A stretch of DNA of 64,000 nucleotides from Methylorubrum sp. B1-46. GTDB taxonomy: Bacteria; Pseudomonadota; Alphaproteobacteria; Rhizobiales; Beijerinckiaceae. Of the stretch, positions 45,798 through 55,453 are shown one piece after another (within the stretch, counting starts at the first letter, position 1; each line of letters starts with the position of its first letter). The DNA lies in NCBI RefSeq assembly GCF_021117295.1, contig NZ_CP088247.1:3549001-3613000 (forward strand). Direction: 5' to 3'. A program made the translations under genes and the position numbers. The notes under the pieces were generated by a model that made no database searches, was not told the DNA's origin, and saw only the letters and a list, made by a program, of their open reading frames with translations.

Positions 45798-46376
45798 ATG
45801 CCCGCACGGATCGTTGCCTTTTCCGGCAACACGCACCGCCCGTCCCGCACCCGCACCCTGGTCGAGGCGGTGGCTGCCGAATTGTCGCGCCAGCGGCCGA
45901 TCGACCTCAAGGTCTACGATCTGGTCGATGCCGGCACCGGCATCGCGGTGGCGAGCCGCTCGGCCCTGCCGCTGCCGGCTGCGCGGATCGTCGAGGCGAT
46001 CGAGACGGCCGACGCGCTGATCGTCGGCTCGCCGGTCTACAAGGGCAGCTATGCCGGGCTGTTCAAGCACCTGATCGACTTCGTCTCCCCCGAGGCACTG
46101 ATCGGAAAGCCGGTGGTGCTGACCGCCACCGGCGGCGGCCCGCGCCACGCGCTGGTGGTCGAGCATTCCCTGCGCCCGCTCTTCGGCTTCTTCTCGGCGC
46201 AGACCGCGCCGACCGCCGTCTATGCCGGCGATACCGAGATCAGCGAGGGCCGCGTCGCCGATGCGGTCGTGCGGGCCCGCGTTGCCCAGGCCGCGGCCGA
46301 ACTCGCCCGTCTCCTCGATGTCGCCCAGGGCGCCGGCCTATCCGCCGCGCCGCTGGCGACCGCCGCCGCCCGCTGA
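45798..46376 (+). CDS. ssuE: NADPH-dependent FMN reductase of the SsuE/MsuE type
   Basis: A 192-residue flavodoxin-fold reductase. IVAFSGNTHRPSRTRTLVEAV is the FMN-binding loop, and ADALIVGSPVYKGSYAGLFKHLIDFV plus VLTATGGGPRHALVVEHSLRPLFGFF are the SsuE blocks. It supplies reduced FMN to the SsuD monooxygenase for desulfonation of alkanesulfonates. MsuE is an equally close name. The gene is first in the operon; ssuA begins seven bases after its stop. Confidence 0.9.
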   Translation: MPARIVAFSGNTHRPSRTRTLVEAVAAELSRQRPIDLKVYDLVDAGTGIAVASRSALPLPAARIVEAIETADALIVGSPVYKGSYAGLFKHLIDFVSPEALIGKPVVLTATGGGPRHALVVEHSLRPLFGFFSAQTAPTAVYAGDTEISEGRVADAVVRARVAQAAAELARLLDVAQGAGLSAAPLATAAAR

Positions 46377-46383
46377 GGCCGCG

Positions 46384-47361
46384 ATGCTCGACCGCCGCCA
46401 CTTTCTCGCCGCCGGCCTCGCCGCGGCCGGCACCGCGCTCCCCCTCCGCCGCGCCGGCGCGAGCGAGCCGGGCGTGATCCGCATCGGCTACCAGAAGAAC
46501 GGCATTCTGGCCGTTGCCCGCGAGCAGGCGGCGATCGAGGCCGCGCTGAAGCCGCAGGGCGTGGCGGTGCGCTGGGTCGAGTTCTCGTTCGGGCCGCCGC
46601 TCCTGGAGGCGCTGAACCTCGGCGCGATCGATTTCGGCCAGTCCGGCGACGCCCCGCCGATCTTCGCCCAGGCCGCGGGGGCCAACCTTGTCTACGCGGC
46701 GGCGCAGCCGAAGGGCGGCTCGGGTTCGGCGATCCTGCTGCCGAAGGGCTCCCCCATCGCCTCGCTCGCCGATCTCAAGGGCAAGCGCGTCGCCTTCGCC
46801 AAGGGATCGAGCGCGCACAACCTCATCGTCGCGGCGCTGGAGACAGCGGGCCTCACCTACCGCGACATCACTCCGGTCCTGCTGGCGCCGGCCGATGGCG
46901 CGGCGGCGTTCGCCGGGGGCACGATCGACGCCTGGACGGTGTGGGATCCCTACTTCGCCATCGCCGAGGAGGGGCAGGGCGCGCGCATCCTCGTGCAGGC
47001 CTCGGAGATCACCCCCACCAACAACTTCTTCCTGGCGAACCGCGCTTTCGCCGAAGAGCGGCCCGACGTGCTGAGGGCGGCCATCGCCGCGCTCGGCACG
47101 GTTGCGGTCTGGTGCGAGGGAAATCACCCGAGCGTGGCGGCGAGCCTGTCGAAGATCACCGGCGTGCCGCTCGCTGCCACGCGCCGCGCCGTGGACCGTA
47201 TCCGCTTCGTCATCGCGCCGATGGATGCGGCGGTGATCGCCGAGCAGCAGCGGATCGCCGACCGTTTTCACGCCATCGGCGTGATCCCCCGCCCGGTGCG
47301 GGTGTCCGACATCGTCTGGGCGCCGACCGAAATCCCGACCAAGACCCAGAACAACGGGTGA
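46384..47361 (+). CDS. ssuA: Aliphatic sulfonate ABC transporter substrate-binding protein (copy 1)
   Basis: 325 residues from ATG 46384. The N-terminus [16 protein letters not shown] carries an RRxFL twin-arginine signature, so Tat export is likely. The mature part shows [52 protein letters not shown] and [18 protein letters not shown], all typical of SsuA. It binds alkanesulfonates in the periplasm and hands them to SsuBC. ssuC starts 8 bases after the stop, or overlaps it by four with the alternative GTG. Two more SsuA-like genes follow downstream in the same operon. Confidence 0.93.
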   Translation: MLDRRHFLAAGLAAAGTALPLRRAGASEPGVIRIGYQKNGILAVAREQAAIEAALKPQGVAVRWVEFSFGPPLLEALNLGAIDFGQSGDAPPIFAQAAGANLVYAAAQPKGGSGSAILLPKGSPIASLADLKGKRVAFAKGSSAHNLIVAALETAGLTYRDITPVLLAPADGAAAFAGGTIDAWTVWDPYFAIAEEGQGARILVQASEITPTNNFFLANRAFAEERPDVLRAAIAALGTVAVWCEGNHPSVAASLSKITGVPLAATRRAVDRIRFVIAPMDAAVIAEQQRIADRFHAIGVIPRPVRVSDIVWAPTEIPTKTQNNG

Positions 47362-47369
47362 GCCGAGCC

Positions 47370-48215
47370 ATGGCCGATTCCGCCGCGATCCGATCGCTCC
47401 CCGGCCGCGCGCACCGCGCCGAGGCCGCCGCACCGCAACGCAAGCCCCTGCGCCTGCCGACGGCGAAGCTCCTGCCCTGGCTCCTGCCGACCCTCGTCAT
47501 CGCCGGCTGGCAGGCAGCGGCCTCGCTCGGGCTCGTCTCGACCCGGTTCATGCCGGCGCCGCTCGACGTCGCCGCCGCCGGCTGGCGCCTCGCGCAGACC
47601 GGGGAACTCTGGGAGAACCTCTGGGTGAGCTTCGCCCGCGCGGCCGCCGGCTTCCTCATCGGCGGCGGCATCGGCCTGTTCTTCGGGCTCGCCAACGGGC
47701 TGTCGAACCTGTCCGAAAAGCTCACCGACACCACGCTGCAGATGGTGCGCAACGTGCCCCACCTGTCGCTGATCCCGCTCGTGATCCTGTGGTTCGGCAT
47801 CGACGAGGGCGCCAAGCTGTTCCTCGTGGCGCTCGGCGTGTTCTTCCCCGTCTACGCCAACACCCTGCACGGCATCCGCTCGGTCGATCCGCAACTGATC
47901 GAGATGGGCCGGGTCTACGGCATGAACCGGCGCGAACTGTTCTGGCGCGTGGTGCTGCCGGGCGCGCTGCCCTCGATCTTCGTCGGCATCCGCTACGCGC
48001 TCGGCATCATGTGGCTGACGCTCATCGTCGCCGAGACGATCTCGGCCAATTCCGGCCTCGGCTACATGGCGATGCAGGCCCGCGAGTTCATGCTGGTCGA
48101 CGTCGTGGTGCTGGCGATCCTGATCTACGCCGCGCTGGGCAAGCTCGCCGACAGCCTGACGCGGGCGCTGGAACGCACCTGCCTCGCCTGGAACCCGGCC
48201 TACCGCAACGCCTGA
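47370..48215 (+). CDS. ssuC: Sulfonate ABC transporter permease
   Basis: 281 residues from ATG 47370; GTG 47358, overlapping the ssuA stop, would add four residues. A basic cytoplasmic N-terminus is followed by about six transmembrane helices. The family block [34 protein letters not shown] and the coupling motif region [35 protein letters not shown] are SsuC/TauC-like. It forms the inner-membrane channel with SsuB. Confidence 0.93.
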   Translation: MADSAAIRSLPGRAHRAEAAAPQRKPLRLPTAKLLPWLLPTLVIAGWQAAASLGLVSTRFMPAPLDVAAAGWRLAQTGELWENLWVSFARAAAGFLIGGGIGLFFGLANGLSNLSEKLTDTTLQMVRNVPHLSLIPLVILWFGIDEGAKLFLVALGVFFPVYANTLHGIRSVDPQLIEMGRVYGMNRRELFWRVVLPGALPSIFVGIRYALGIMWLTLIVAETISANSGLGYMAMQAREFMLVDVVVLAILIYAALGKLADSLTRALERTCLAWNPAYRNA

Positions 48216-48239
48216 TTTCTTGTCCCGCGAGTGACCCCC

Positions 48240-49010
48240 ATGTCCGCTGCCCTGCGCGTCGAAGACGCATCCGCGAGAGACCGCGACGCCGGCCTCGCCA
48301 TCACCCTGCGCGGCCTGTCGAAAAGCTTCGAGGGGGGCGCCCCCGTCATCCGCGGGCTCGACCTGCACATCCCCGCCGGCCAGTTCGTGGCCGTGGTCGG
48401 CCGCTCGGGCTGCGGCAAGAGCACCCTGCTGCGCCTGATCCTCGGCCTCGAGGAGCCGAGCGCCGGCCGCGTGACGATCAACGGCGATCGGTCGTCGAAA
48501 AGAATCATGTTCCAGGAGCCGCGGCTGCTGCCCTGGGCGCGGGTCGCCGACAACGTCGCGGTCGGGCTCGGGCGCGACACGCCCCGCGCCGAGCGGCGCA
48601 GACGGGCGCTCGCCGTCCTCGACGAGGTCGGGCTGGCGGAGAAGGCCGGCCACTGGCCCGCGACGCTGTCGGGCGGCCAGCGCCAGCGGGTGGCACTCGC
48701 CCGCGCGCTCGTCAGCCGCCCGGCCCTGCTGGCGCTGGACGAGCCGCTCGGCGCGCTCGACGCGCTCACCCGCATCGAGATGCAGGCGATGATCGAGCGC
48801 ATCTGGCAGGACCAGGGCTTCACCGCGATCCTCGTCACCCACGATGTCGGCGAGGCGGTGGCCATGGCCGACCGGATCCTCGTGGTCGAGCAGGGCGCCG
48901 TCGCGCTCGACGTCGATGTCGACGTGCCGCGCCCGCGCCGCCGCGGCGACCCGGCGCTGGCCGAACTCGAAGGCCGCATCCTCGAGCGCCTCCTCGGCCA
49001 TCACGCCTGA
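48240..49010 (+). CDS. ssuB: Sulfonate ABC transporter ATP-binding protein
   Basis: About 256 residues from ATG 48240, with GTG 48231 as an alternative. Walker [11 protein letters not shown]-loop [13 protein letters not shown], signature [15 protein letters not shown] and Walker [21 protein letters not shown] are complete. The SsuB/TauB-like [11 protein letters not shown] pattern supports sulfonate or nitrate-type importers, and the operon settles sulfonate. An internal [21 protein letters not shown] tail is typical. Confidence 0.93.
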   Translation: MSAALRVEDASARDRDAGLAITLRGLSKSFEGGAPVIRGLDLHIPAGQFVAVVGRSGCGKSTLLRLILGLEEPSAGRVTINGDRSSKRIMFQEPRLLPWARVADNVAVGLGRDTPRAERRRRALAVLDEVGLAEKAGHWPATLSGGQRQRVALARALVSRPALLALDEPLGALDALTRIEMQAMIERIWQDQGFTAILVTHDVGEAVAMADRILVVEQGAVALDVDVDVPRPRRRGDPALAELEGRILERLLGHHA

Positions 49011-49039
49011 ATTTCTGCATTTCTTCGGAGCGTATTTCC

Positions 49040-50215
49040 ATGAGCGTACAGACCGACGGCAAGACCGACGTTCTCTGGTTCCTGCCCACTCACGGCGACG
49101 GCCGCTATCTCGGCGCCTCGGAAGGGGCCCGCGACGTCTCGCTGCCCTATCTGCGCCAGATCGCGCAGGCGGCGGACGACCTTGGCTATTACGGCGTGCT
49201 GCTGCCGACCGGCCGCTCCTGCGAGGATTCCTGGGTGGTGGCCTCGGCTCTGGCGCCCCTGACGCAGCGCCTGCGCTTCCTCGTCGCCGTGCGCCCCGGC
49301 CTGCAGGAGCCCTCCGTCGCCGCGCGCATGGCAGCGACGCTCGACCGGATCTCCGACGGGCGCCTCCTCATCAACGTCGTGACCGGGGGGGATCCGGTGG
49401 AGTTGAAGGGCGATGGCGTCTTCCTCGACCATGACGAGCGCTACCGCGTCACCGACGAGTTCCTGCACATCTGGCGCGGGCTGATGGCCGGCGAGACCGT
49501 GAACTTCGAGGGTCAGCACCTGCGCACCGAGAACGGCCGGGTGATCTTCCGACCCGTCCAGGCGCCCTATCCGCCGCTCTATTTCGGCGGCTCCTCGCCC
49601 GCCGGCATCGAGGTCGCGGCCGAGCATTGCGAGGTCTACCTCACCTGGGGCGAGCCCCCGGCCGGCGTCGCCGAGAAGATCGCCAAGGCGCGCGAGGCGG
49701 CGGAGAAAAAAGGCAAAAAATTCTCCTACGGCATCCGCCTGCACGTGATCGTGCGCGAGACCGAGGCCGAGGCCTGGGAGGCGGCCGACCGGCTGATCTC
49801 GCGGCTCGACGACGACACCATCGCCCAGGCCCAGGCCACCCTGAAGCGCCAGGATTCCGTGGGCCAGAGCCGGATGATGGCCCTGCACGGCGGCGACCGA
49901 AACAAACTCGTCGTCTCGCCCAACCTCTGGGCCGGCGTCGGCCTCGTGCGGGGCGGGGCGGGCACGGCTCTGGTCGGCTCGGCCGATCAGGTCGCCGACC
50001 GGATGAAGGAATACATCGATCTCGGCATCGATCGCTTCATCCTGTCCGGCTACCCGCATCTGGAGGAGGCCTACCGCTTCGCCGAACTGGTCTTCCCGAA
50101 GCTGCCGCTTCGCGCGACCACCGGCACCGCCCCGAGCACGGCGCGCAACAACGGCCCGTTCGGCGAGGTCATCGCCAACGACATCGTCCCGACCCGCCGC
50201 GTCGGCGCCCATTGA
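49040..50215 (+). CDS. ssuD: FMNH2-dependent alkanesulfonate monooxygenase
   Basis: 391 residues from ATG 49040 with CGGAG nine bases upstream. The luciferase-like TIM barrel has [59 protein letters not shown] and the C-terminal [25 protein letters not shown]. It cleaves the C-S bond of alkanesulfonates, giving aldehyde and sulfite, with reduced FMN from SsuE and oxygen. Cytosolic. Confidence 0.95.
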   Translation: MSVQTDGKTDVLWFLPTHGDGRYLGASEGARDVSLPYLRQIAQAADDLGYYGVLLPTGRSCEDSWVVASALAPLTQRLRFLVAVRPGLQEPSVAARMAATLDRISDGRLLINVVTGGDPVELKGDGVFLDHDERYRVTDEFLHIWRGLMAGETVNFEGQHLRTENGRVIFRPVQAPYPPLYFGGSSPAGIEVAAEHCEVYLTWGEPPAGVAEKIAKAREAAEKKGKKFSYGIRLHVIVRETEAEAWEAADRLISRLDDDTIAQAQATLKRQDSVGQSRMMALHGGDRNKLVVSPNLWAGVGLVRGGAGTALVGSADQVADRMKEYIDLGIDRFILSGYPHLEEAYRFAELVFPKLPLRATTGTAPSTARNNGPFGEVIANDIVPTRRVGAH

Positions 50216-50231
50216 GCCAGAGGGACGTTCG

Positions 50232-51221
50232 ATGCCTGCTCGCGCCCGCGCCTTCCTCGCACCCTCGCTGTTGCCCCGCCTGTGGCTGGCACTCGCCGCG
50301 CTGATCTTCGCCAGCCTGACGCTCGCCGCCCACGCGCAAGAAGGCCGACAGACGGAACGGGTTGTGCGGGTCGGCTACCAGAAATACGGCACGCTGGTCC
50401 TGCTCAAGGGCCGCGGCACCCTGGAACCGAAGCTGAAGGCGCTGGGCTACCGGGTGCTCTGGTCGGAATTTCCCTCCGGCCCGCCGCTGATGGAGGCCTT
50501 GAACGCGGGCGCCGTCGATTTCGGCTCGGCGGGCGAGACTCCGCCGATCTTCGCCCAGGCCGCGAGCGACGCGCTGACTTACGTCGCCCACGAGCCCGCC
50601 GCGCCGAAGGGCGAGGCGATCCTGGTCCCCAAGGCAAGCCCGATTCAGTCGGTGGCCGATCTGCGCGGCAAGAAGGTCGCGCTGAACAAGGGCTCGAACG
50701 TCCACTACCTGCTGGTGCGCGCCCTCGAGGCGGCGGGCCTGACGCTCGCCGACATCACCCCCGTCTACCTCGCGCCCGCCGATGCGCGAGCGGCGTTCGA
50801 GCGCGGCGCGGTCGATGCCTGGGTGATCTGGGACCCGTACTTCGCCGCGGCCGAAGCCGGCGGCAACGCCCGGGTGCTCGCCGACGGCACCGGCCTCGTG
50901 CCGAACCACCAGTTCTACCTCTCGTCCAAGAGCTTCGCGGCCGAGAACGGCGCGGCGCTCGACGCCATCGTCGCGGCGGTGGCCGAGGTCGAGGCCTGGG
51001 CGAAGGACAACACCGACGCGGTGGCCAAGGAGCTGAGTCCCTCGGTCGGCATCCCGGCGCCGATCCTCAGCGTCGCCCTTAAGCGCCAGACCTACGGCAT
51101 CCGCCCGCTCGACGAGGCGGTGATACGGGAACAGCAGCGCATCGCCGACACCTTCCACTGGCTCAAGCTCGTGCCGAAGACCGTCGATATCGCCGGCGCC
51201 GTGCGCAAGCCGGGAAGCTGA
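50232..51221 (+). CDS. ssuA: Sulfonate ABC transporter substrate-binding protein (copy 2)
   Basis: 329 residues, with a Sec-type signal (LLPRLWLALAALIFASLTLAAHA). Mature sequence [49 protein letters not shown] and VALNKGSNVHYLLVRALEAAGLTL follow the SsuA pattern closely. It differs from copy 1 mainly in the N-terminus and hinge, so it probably binds a different range of sulfonates for the same SsuBC. It starts 16 bases after ssuD. Confidence 0.92.
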   Translation: MPARARAFLAPSLLPRLWLALAALIFASLTLAAHAQEGRQTERVVRVGYQKYGTLVLLKGRGTLEPKLKALGYRVLWSEFPSGPPLMEALNAGAVDFGSAGETPPIFAQAASDALTYVAHEPAAPKGEAILVPKASPIQSVADLRGKKVALNKGSNVHYLLVRALEAAGLTLADITPVYLAPADARAAFERGAVDAWVIWDPYFAAAEAGGNARVLADGTGLVPNHQFYLSSKSFAAENGAALDAIVAAVAEVEAWAKDNTDAVAKELSPSVGIPAPILSVALKRQTYGIRPLDEAVIREQQRIADTFHWLKLVPKTVDIAGAVRKPGS

Positions 51222-51363
51222 GCGGGTGCTCCGCCCCCGATCTGTCCTCTCCCCCGCGGCGAGGAGTTGAAGGCACCCCATCCCTCATCCTGAACCACCC
51301 CCACCCCTGGTCTCTGCCTGCAAGGGGGAGGGGACATCGTCCGAGAGCCATCGAAAGCCCACC

Positions 51364-52326
51364 ATGAACCGCCGGTCCGCCGCCCGCCTCGTCCTTGCTG
51401 GCCTTGCGCTCAGTTCCGCCTTCGGCCTCAGCCCGGCCGGTGCGGAAGAATCCACCCTGCGCATCGGTTATCAGCGCTCCTCCGCGCTGATCTCGCTCCT
51501 GCGCGAGGACGCGACCCTGGAAGCGGCCCTGAAGCCGCTCGGCGTCACCGTCTCCTGGCACGAATTCACCAGCGGCCTGCCGATCATGGAGGCACTCAAC
51601 GTCGGGCGCATCGACGTCTCGGCGGATGTCGCCGACACGGTTCCGGTCTTCGCACAGGGAGCGGGCGCCAAGATCACCTACATCGCCCAGGAGGCGGCCT
51701 CACCGGAAGCGCAGGCGATCCTGGTACCGGGCGATTCCCCACTGAAGACCGTGGCGGATCTCAAGGGCCGCAAGGTCGCCGTGACCAAGGGCGCGGGCAG
51801 CCACTACCTGCTCCTCGCCGCGCTCAAGGCCGAGGGGCTGCCGTTCAAGAGCATCACTCCGGCCTATCTCACTCCGGCGGACGGGCGCAGCGCGCTCGCC
51901 GGCGGCAGCGTCGATGCCTGGGTGGCCTGGGACCCGTTCCTTTCCGCCGCGCAGATCCAGGCCGGCGCCCGCATCCTGAGGGACGGCACCGGGCTCTCGG
52001 CCTACAAGCGCTACTATCTCGCCTCCGACGCCTACGCGGAAAAACGCGCCGACGTCCTGACCTTGCTGGTCGCCCGGCTGCGCGAGGCCGGGACTTGGGT
52101 GAAGGCCAATCCCGACGCGGCGGCCGCGCGGCTCGCCGCCCTATGGAAGATCGAGCCCGAGGTCGTGAAGCGGGCTAATGCCCGCCGCTCCTACCGGGTC
52201 GAGCCGGTGAGCCGCGCGGGGCTGTCCGAGCAACAGACCATCGCCGACGCCTTCCGTGCCGAGGGGCTGCTGCCGCGCGCCGTCGATGCCGCGGCGCTGC
52301 CGGTCTGGGATCCGCCGTCGCGCTGA
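51364..52326 (+). CDS. SsuA-like substrate-binding protein (copy 3, most diverged)
   Basis: 320 residues with a signal peptide (RSAARLVLAGLALSSAFGLSPAGA). The SsuA frame is kept (LRIGYQRSSALISLLREDATLE, SGLPIMEALNVGRIDVSADVADTVPVFAQGAG, VAVTKGAGSHYLLLAALKAEGL). The binding-site region, however, has SADVADTVPV instead of GS(A)G(E/D)xPPI, so ligand choice is likely different. It is separated from copy 2 by 142 bases containing a degenerate repeat, and leads into the FAD protein gene 27 bases downstream. Confidence 0.88.
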   Translation: MNRRSAARLVLAGLALSSAFGLSPAGAEESTLRIGYQRSSALISLLREDATLEAALKPLGVTVSWHEFTSGLPIMEALNVGRIDVSADVADTVPVFAQGAGAKITYIAQEAASPEAQAILVPGDSPLKTVADLKGRKVAVTKGAGSHYLLLAALKAEGLPFKSITPAYLTPADGRSALAGGSVDAWVAWDPFLSAAQIQAGARILRDGTGLSAYKRYYLASDAYAEKRADVLTLLVARLREAGTWVKANPDAAAARLAALWKIEPEVVKRANARRSYRVEPVSRAGLSEQQTIADAFRAEGLLPRAVDAAALPVWDPPSR

Positions 52327-52353
52327 GGAAGACGGAGCTTGAGGACCTTCACG

Positions 52354-53736
52354 ATGACCCGTCAGGCGAGCCTGCCCCCCATCGCGGTGATCGGCGCGGG
52401 GTTCAGCGGCACCATGGCCGCGCTCCAACTCCTGTCCGTGCTGCCGCCGGAACGCCCGGTCCTGCTCTGCGAGCGGTCGGGCAGCTTCGCACGCGGGCTC
52501 GCCTACGGCACCGGCAATCCGGCCCATCTCCTCAACGTGCGCGCGGCCAACATGAGCGCCTTCCCCGACCGGCCGGGCCATTTCGAGGAATGGCTCTCAG
52601 GCGCCGATCTCGGCGAGGGCGTGGTGAGGACTCCGGCCGGCACCTTCGTGGCGCGGGGCCATTACGGCAGCTACCTCACCGATCTTCTGACCGCAGCCGT
52701 CACCGGGCCCGGCGTGCCGCGCCTGCGCCTCGTCCACGACGCGGTGGTCGATCTGGAGCCGCGCGGCGGCGGCTTCGTGCTGCGCACCGAGGGCGGGCAG
52801 ATCCACCGGGTCGCCGGCGCCGTGCTCGCCATGGGCAACCTCGCCTCAGCGGCCCGCAGGAGCCGCCACAGCCTCAACCCTTGGGCGCCCGAGCGCTTCG
52901 GGCGCCTTCACCCTCACGCACCGGTCCTCATCGTCGGGACCGGCCTGACCATGCTCGACGCGGTGGCGAGCCTGCGGGCGCAGGGCTTTGCCGGCGCCAT
53001 CCTCGCCTTGTCGCGCCGCGGCCTGCTGCCGAACGCCCATGCCCCCGCCGCGCCCTGGCCCGCTCCGGATCTGACACCGGCCGACCTCGCCTCCCTGAGG
53101 CGGCTCGTCTCCCGCATCCGCGGGGAGGTGGTGCGGGCGGCGCGAGCGGGGATCGGCTGGCACGGCGTCATCGATGCTCTGCGTCCGCTCACCGACACGA
53201 TCTGGCGCAGCCTGCCGCCGCGCGAGCAGGCCCGGTTCCAGCGCCACCTGCGCCCGTTCTGGGACGTGCACCGCCACCGCACGGCACCGCCCGCCGCCCG
53301 GACGATCGCCGAGGAGATCGCCCGCGGCGCGCTCACCGTGCGGGCCGGGCGCGTGATCGCGATCGAGGACGAGGCGGCGCAGGCGGTGGTGACGCTGCGC
53401 CTGCGCGGCGCCGAGCGGCCGGAGCGACTCGCGGTCCAGGCGATGATCGACGCCACCGGCTTCGGGCACCTGAGGGAAAACCGCGATCCGCTGCTGCGGC
53501 GCCTGCTGGAACGGGGTTTCGTGCGCCCCGGCCCGTTCGGACTCGGCCTCGATGCCGGCGCGGATTACCGGGCCGTCGGCGGAGCGGCCGGGGAGGGTGG
53601 GGGACCGCTCTGGATCCTCGGGCCGCTCCTGCGCGGCGTCCTGTGGGAATGCACCGCGGTGCCCGACATCCGCAACGAGGCGGCGGAACTGGCCGGCCTC
53701 ATCGCCGCCGACCTGGATCGCGCCGCCGCGGCCTGA
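52354..53736 (+). CDS. FAD/NAD(P)-binding protein associated with the ssu operon
   Basis: 460 residues from ATG 52354 with GAGG just upstream; TTG 52339 is an alternative. The N-terminal dinucleotide fold reads IAVIGAGFSGTMAALQLL. The phrases RGLAYGTGNPAHLLNVRAANMSAFPDRPGHF and HYGSYLTDLL mark the FAD-NAD(P)-binding group (Pfam FAD_NAD_binding_9 type). A second GxGxxxxD-type site is in VLIVGTGLTMLDAVASL. Enzymatic role is unknown; its position at the end of the operon suggests oxidation of an organosulfur compound or handling of SsuD products, which is inference. Confidence 0.85.
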   Translation: MTRQASLPPIAVIGAGFSGTMAALQLLSVLPPERPVLLCERSGSFARGLAYGTGNPAHLLNVRAANMSAFPDRPGHFEEWLSGADLGEGVVRTPAGTFVARGHYGSYLTDLLTAAVTGPGVPRLRLVHDAVVDLEPRGGGFVLRTEGGQIHRVAGAVLAMGNLASAARRSRHSLNPWAPERFGRLHPHAPVLIVGTGLTMLDAVASLRAQGFAGAILALSRRGLLPNAHAPAAPWPAPDLTPADLASLRRLVSRIRGEVVRAARAGIGWHGVIDALRPLTDTIWRSLPPREQARFQRHLRPFWDVHRHRTAPPAARTIAEEIARGALTVRAGRVIAIEDEAAQAVVTLRLRGAERPERLAVQAMIDATGFGHLRENRDPLLRRLLERGFVRPGPFGLGLDAGADYRAVGGAAGEGGGPLWILGPLLRGVLWECTAVPDIRNEAAELAGLIAADLDRAAAA

Positions 53737-53781
53737 TCCAGCCTTTCAAACTCTTTCCGGCTGATCCCTTCGATTTCTCTT

Positions 53782-53874
53782 GCGTCATCGCGAGGCGAAG
53801 CCGTGGCGATCCAGGGCAGGCCTCTACCGGAGATGTCGCGCGCTGGATCACTTCGGCTTCGCCTCGCAAGGACG
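53782..53874. repeat. Long inverted repeat, family B
   Basis: GCGTCATCGCGAGGCGAAGC at the left and GCTTCGCCTCGCAAGGACG at the right form long arms, with GATCCAG/CTGGATC as inner pairs. This is a repeat of the CGTCATCGCGAGGCGAAG type seen in many alphaproteobacterial genomes. It follows the FAD gene and may end its transcript. The surrounding space 53737-54090 has no credible ORF. Confidence 0.7.
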
Positions 53875-54090
53875 GAGGAGATTGGGCCGACCCGAAAAGA
53901 ACAGCCGTAAGCCGTATCAGGCGGCGTCCCGAAGCGGCGGAGAGCCCGGCTCTCCGCCGCTTCACGCATTCGTGACAACCCCAGATCGTAGCGGCAGCTC
54001 CGGCGCCCGGTGAAGGGCGAAAGCTAAGTGGCTGCCTTCTTTGCCCTTTCGCACCCGGATGCCGCAGCGCCTTCCGTTGCCGTCTCACAA

Positions 54091-54107
54091 ATAGGAATCG
54101 TTCTAAA
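54091..54107. promoter_or_regulatory. Iron control element-like site 1
   Basis: ATAGGAATCGTTCTAAA matches 11 of the 14 defined bases of the rhizobial Irr/ICE consensus TTTAGAANNNTTCTAAA, including a perfect right half. It is 31 bases from a second such site, which is three helical turns. Confidence 0.5.
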
Positions 54108-54121
54108 GAGCTGGACGAAAG

Positions 54122-54138
54122 TTTGGAGCTGTTCTAAT
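54122..54138. promoter_or_regulatory. Iron control element-like site 2
   Basis: TTTGGAGCTGTTCTAAT matches 11 of 14 defined bases of TTTAGAANNNTTCTAAA. It ends 88 bases before the small cysteine-protein gene. The tandem, phased arrangement argues against chance and suggests iron-dependent control by Irr. Confidence 0.5.
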
Positions 54139-54226
54139 TAAGAGCCGTGAGGGCGGTACACCGGAGCTGAGGGCTCTGGATCAGGAACCGCCGACCCGCG
54201 ACGACCAAGCGAAACGGAGAGAGATC

Positions 54227-54436
54227 ATGGCCACCTCAAGCAACGCCGCCTGCCAGAGCTGCCGCTTCTTCGACGATCACAAGACCAACGGCGCCCAGGC
54301 TGCGGGCGACCAGGGCCTGTGCCGCTTCAACCCGCCGGTGAGCCAGCCCGATCCGCAGAGCCAGGGCCTGTGGCCTGTCGTCGCCTCCAAGGATTGGTGC
54401 GGCCACTTCACCGCCGACCTGACCCCGGCCGAGTAA
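54227..54436 (+). CDS. Small four-cysteine protein (69 aa)
   Basis: 69 residues with GGAGAGAG a few bases before ATG 54227. The pattern C-x2-C-R-F-F-D near the start, GLCRFNPPVSQP in the middle, and WPVVASKDWCGHF toward the C-terminus make four cysteines able to hold zinc or an iron-sulfur centre. Similar CxxCRF...CR.PP...DWCG proteins occur widely in proteobacteria with no known role. Two ICE-like sites upstream hint at iron regulation. A strong terminator follows, so it is a single-gene unit. Confidence 0.8.
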   Translation: MATSSNAACQSCRFFDDHKTNGAQAAGDQGLCRFNPPVSQPDPQSQGLWPVVASKDWCGHFTADLTPAE

Positions 54437-54463
54437 GGCGCGGTTCGACGGACGTCATGCGAG

Positions 54464-54494
54464 AGGGCCGGTGCCGCGTGCACCGGCCCTTTTT
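54464..54494 (+). terminator. Rho-independent terminator after the four-cysteine protein gene
   Basis: AGGGCCGGTGC (54464-54474) pairs perfectly with GCACCGGCCCT (54480-54490) and is followed by TTTT. Confidence 0.9.
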
Positions 54495-54673
54495 GCATGC
54501 GCCGCGCAAACACCGGCGAATTGCGCCGGAACCGCCCTGCGGCGGTCATGATCCGGTCACCTTCCGATTCGATGGCTGCGGCGAAGCGGCAACGGTCCGT
54601 CAGCGGACGGCCCAGCCATCAGGTTGAACGGCGTGGCCTGCACGTGCAGCCGCGCCCGAGTGGGGATGATTGC

Positions 54674-55363
54674 ATGATCTTCGGACCGATCGGTGCAGGC
54701 GCGCCTTTCCTCCGCACCGGCCGCGCCGCGGCCCTCGCCGCCGGTCTCGCCGGCCTGGCTGCCCTGTTGGCGGCTCCCGCCTCGGCAGCCGCGCCCGCGC
54801 ATGACCCGAGCGGCACGTGGCTGACGCAGGACGGCAAGGCGCGCATCCGCGTCGAGAAATGCGGCCCGCAGGAGAAGAACCTGTGCGGCTACGCGGTGTG
54901 GCTGAAGACGCCGCTCAACGACGAGGGCAAGCCGCGGGTCGACTTCCGCAACCCCGATCCGAAGAAGCGCACCCGCGCCTCGCTCGGCCACCAGCTCATC
55001 CTCGGCCTCAAGCTGAACGACGAGGCTCATTACGAGGGCAAGATCTACAACGCCGAGGACGGCAAGTTCTACGACGTGACGATCTGGTCGGACGAGCCGG
55101 AGGAACTCACGGTCAAGGGTTGCCTGATCGCCTTCCTGTGCCAGTCGCAGAGCTGGAAGCGAGTGAGCGACGCGCTGCCGGGCCAGCTCACCGGCCCAAC
55201 CAACGGTCCGAACGGTCCCCGCGCCGACGCGGAGTGGGCGCCCAAGGGCGCGACCGCCAACGGCCCGGCAGCCACCGGCACCGCCGGCCAGGCGTCCGCC
55301 GCCAAGCCGGCTCCGAAGCCCGCCGCACCGAAGGCCCCGGCCGCCCCCGCCCCGGCGCAGTAA
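54674..55363 (+). CDS. DUF2147 family exported protein
   Basis: 229 residues from ATG 54674. A signal peptide (AAALAAGLAGLAALLAAPASA) is followed by the DUF2147 domain: DPSGTWLTQDGKARIRVEKCG, LCGYAVWLKTPLNDEGKPRVDFRNPD, ILGLKLNDEAHYEGKIYNAEDGKFYDVTIW and LTVKGCLIAFLCQSQSWKRV with paired cysteines. The C-terminal 60 residues are Ala/Pro-rich. The family is periplasmic with unknown function. The upstream 180 bases are without features apart from the preceding terminator. Confidence 0.9.
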   Translation: MIFGPIGAGAPFLRTGRAAALAAGLAGLAALLAAPASAAAPAHDPSGTWLTQDGKARIRVEKCGPQEKNLCGYAVWLKTPLNDEGKPRVDFRNPDPKKRTRASLGHQLILGLKLNDEAHYEGKIYNAEDGKFYDVTIWSDEPEELTVKGCLIAFLCQSQSWKRVSDALPGQLTGPTNGPNGPRADAEWAPKGATANGPAATGTAGQASAAKPAPKPAAPKAPAAPAPAQ

Positions 55364-55453
55364 ACGGCCTGTTTCTCCCGGGATCAGGGCTGCGAAGTCC
55401 GATTCACGGGACGCGCTTTCTGAACGCAGCGCCCCTTTCGGACCACCCCATGC

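Noticed and set aside
54497..54673. N-terminal extension of the DUF2147 protein to an ATG at 54497
   Set aside because: The extension is Arg/Ser-rich with no homology pattern, and a proper signal peptide starts near ATG 54674.
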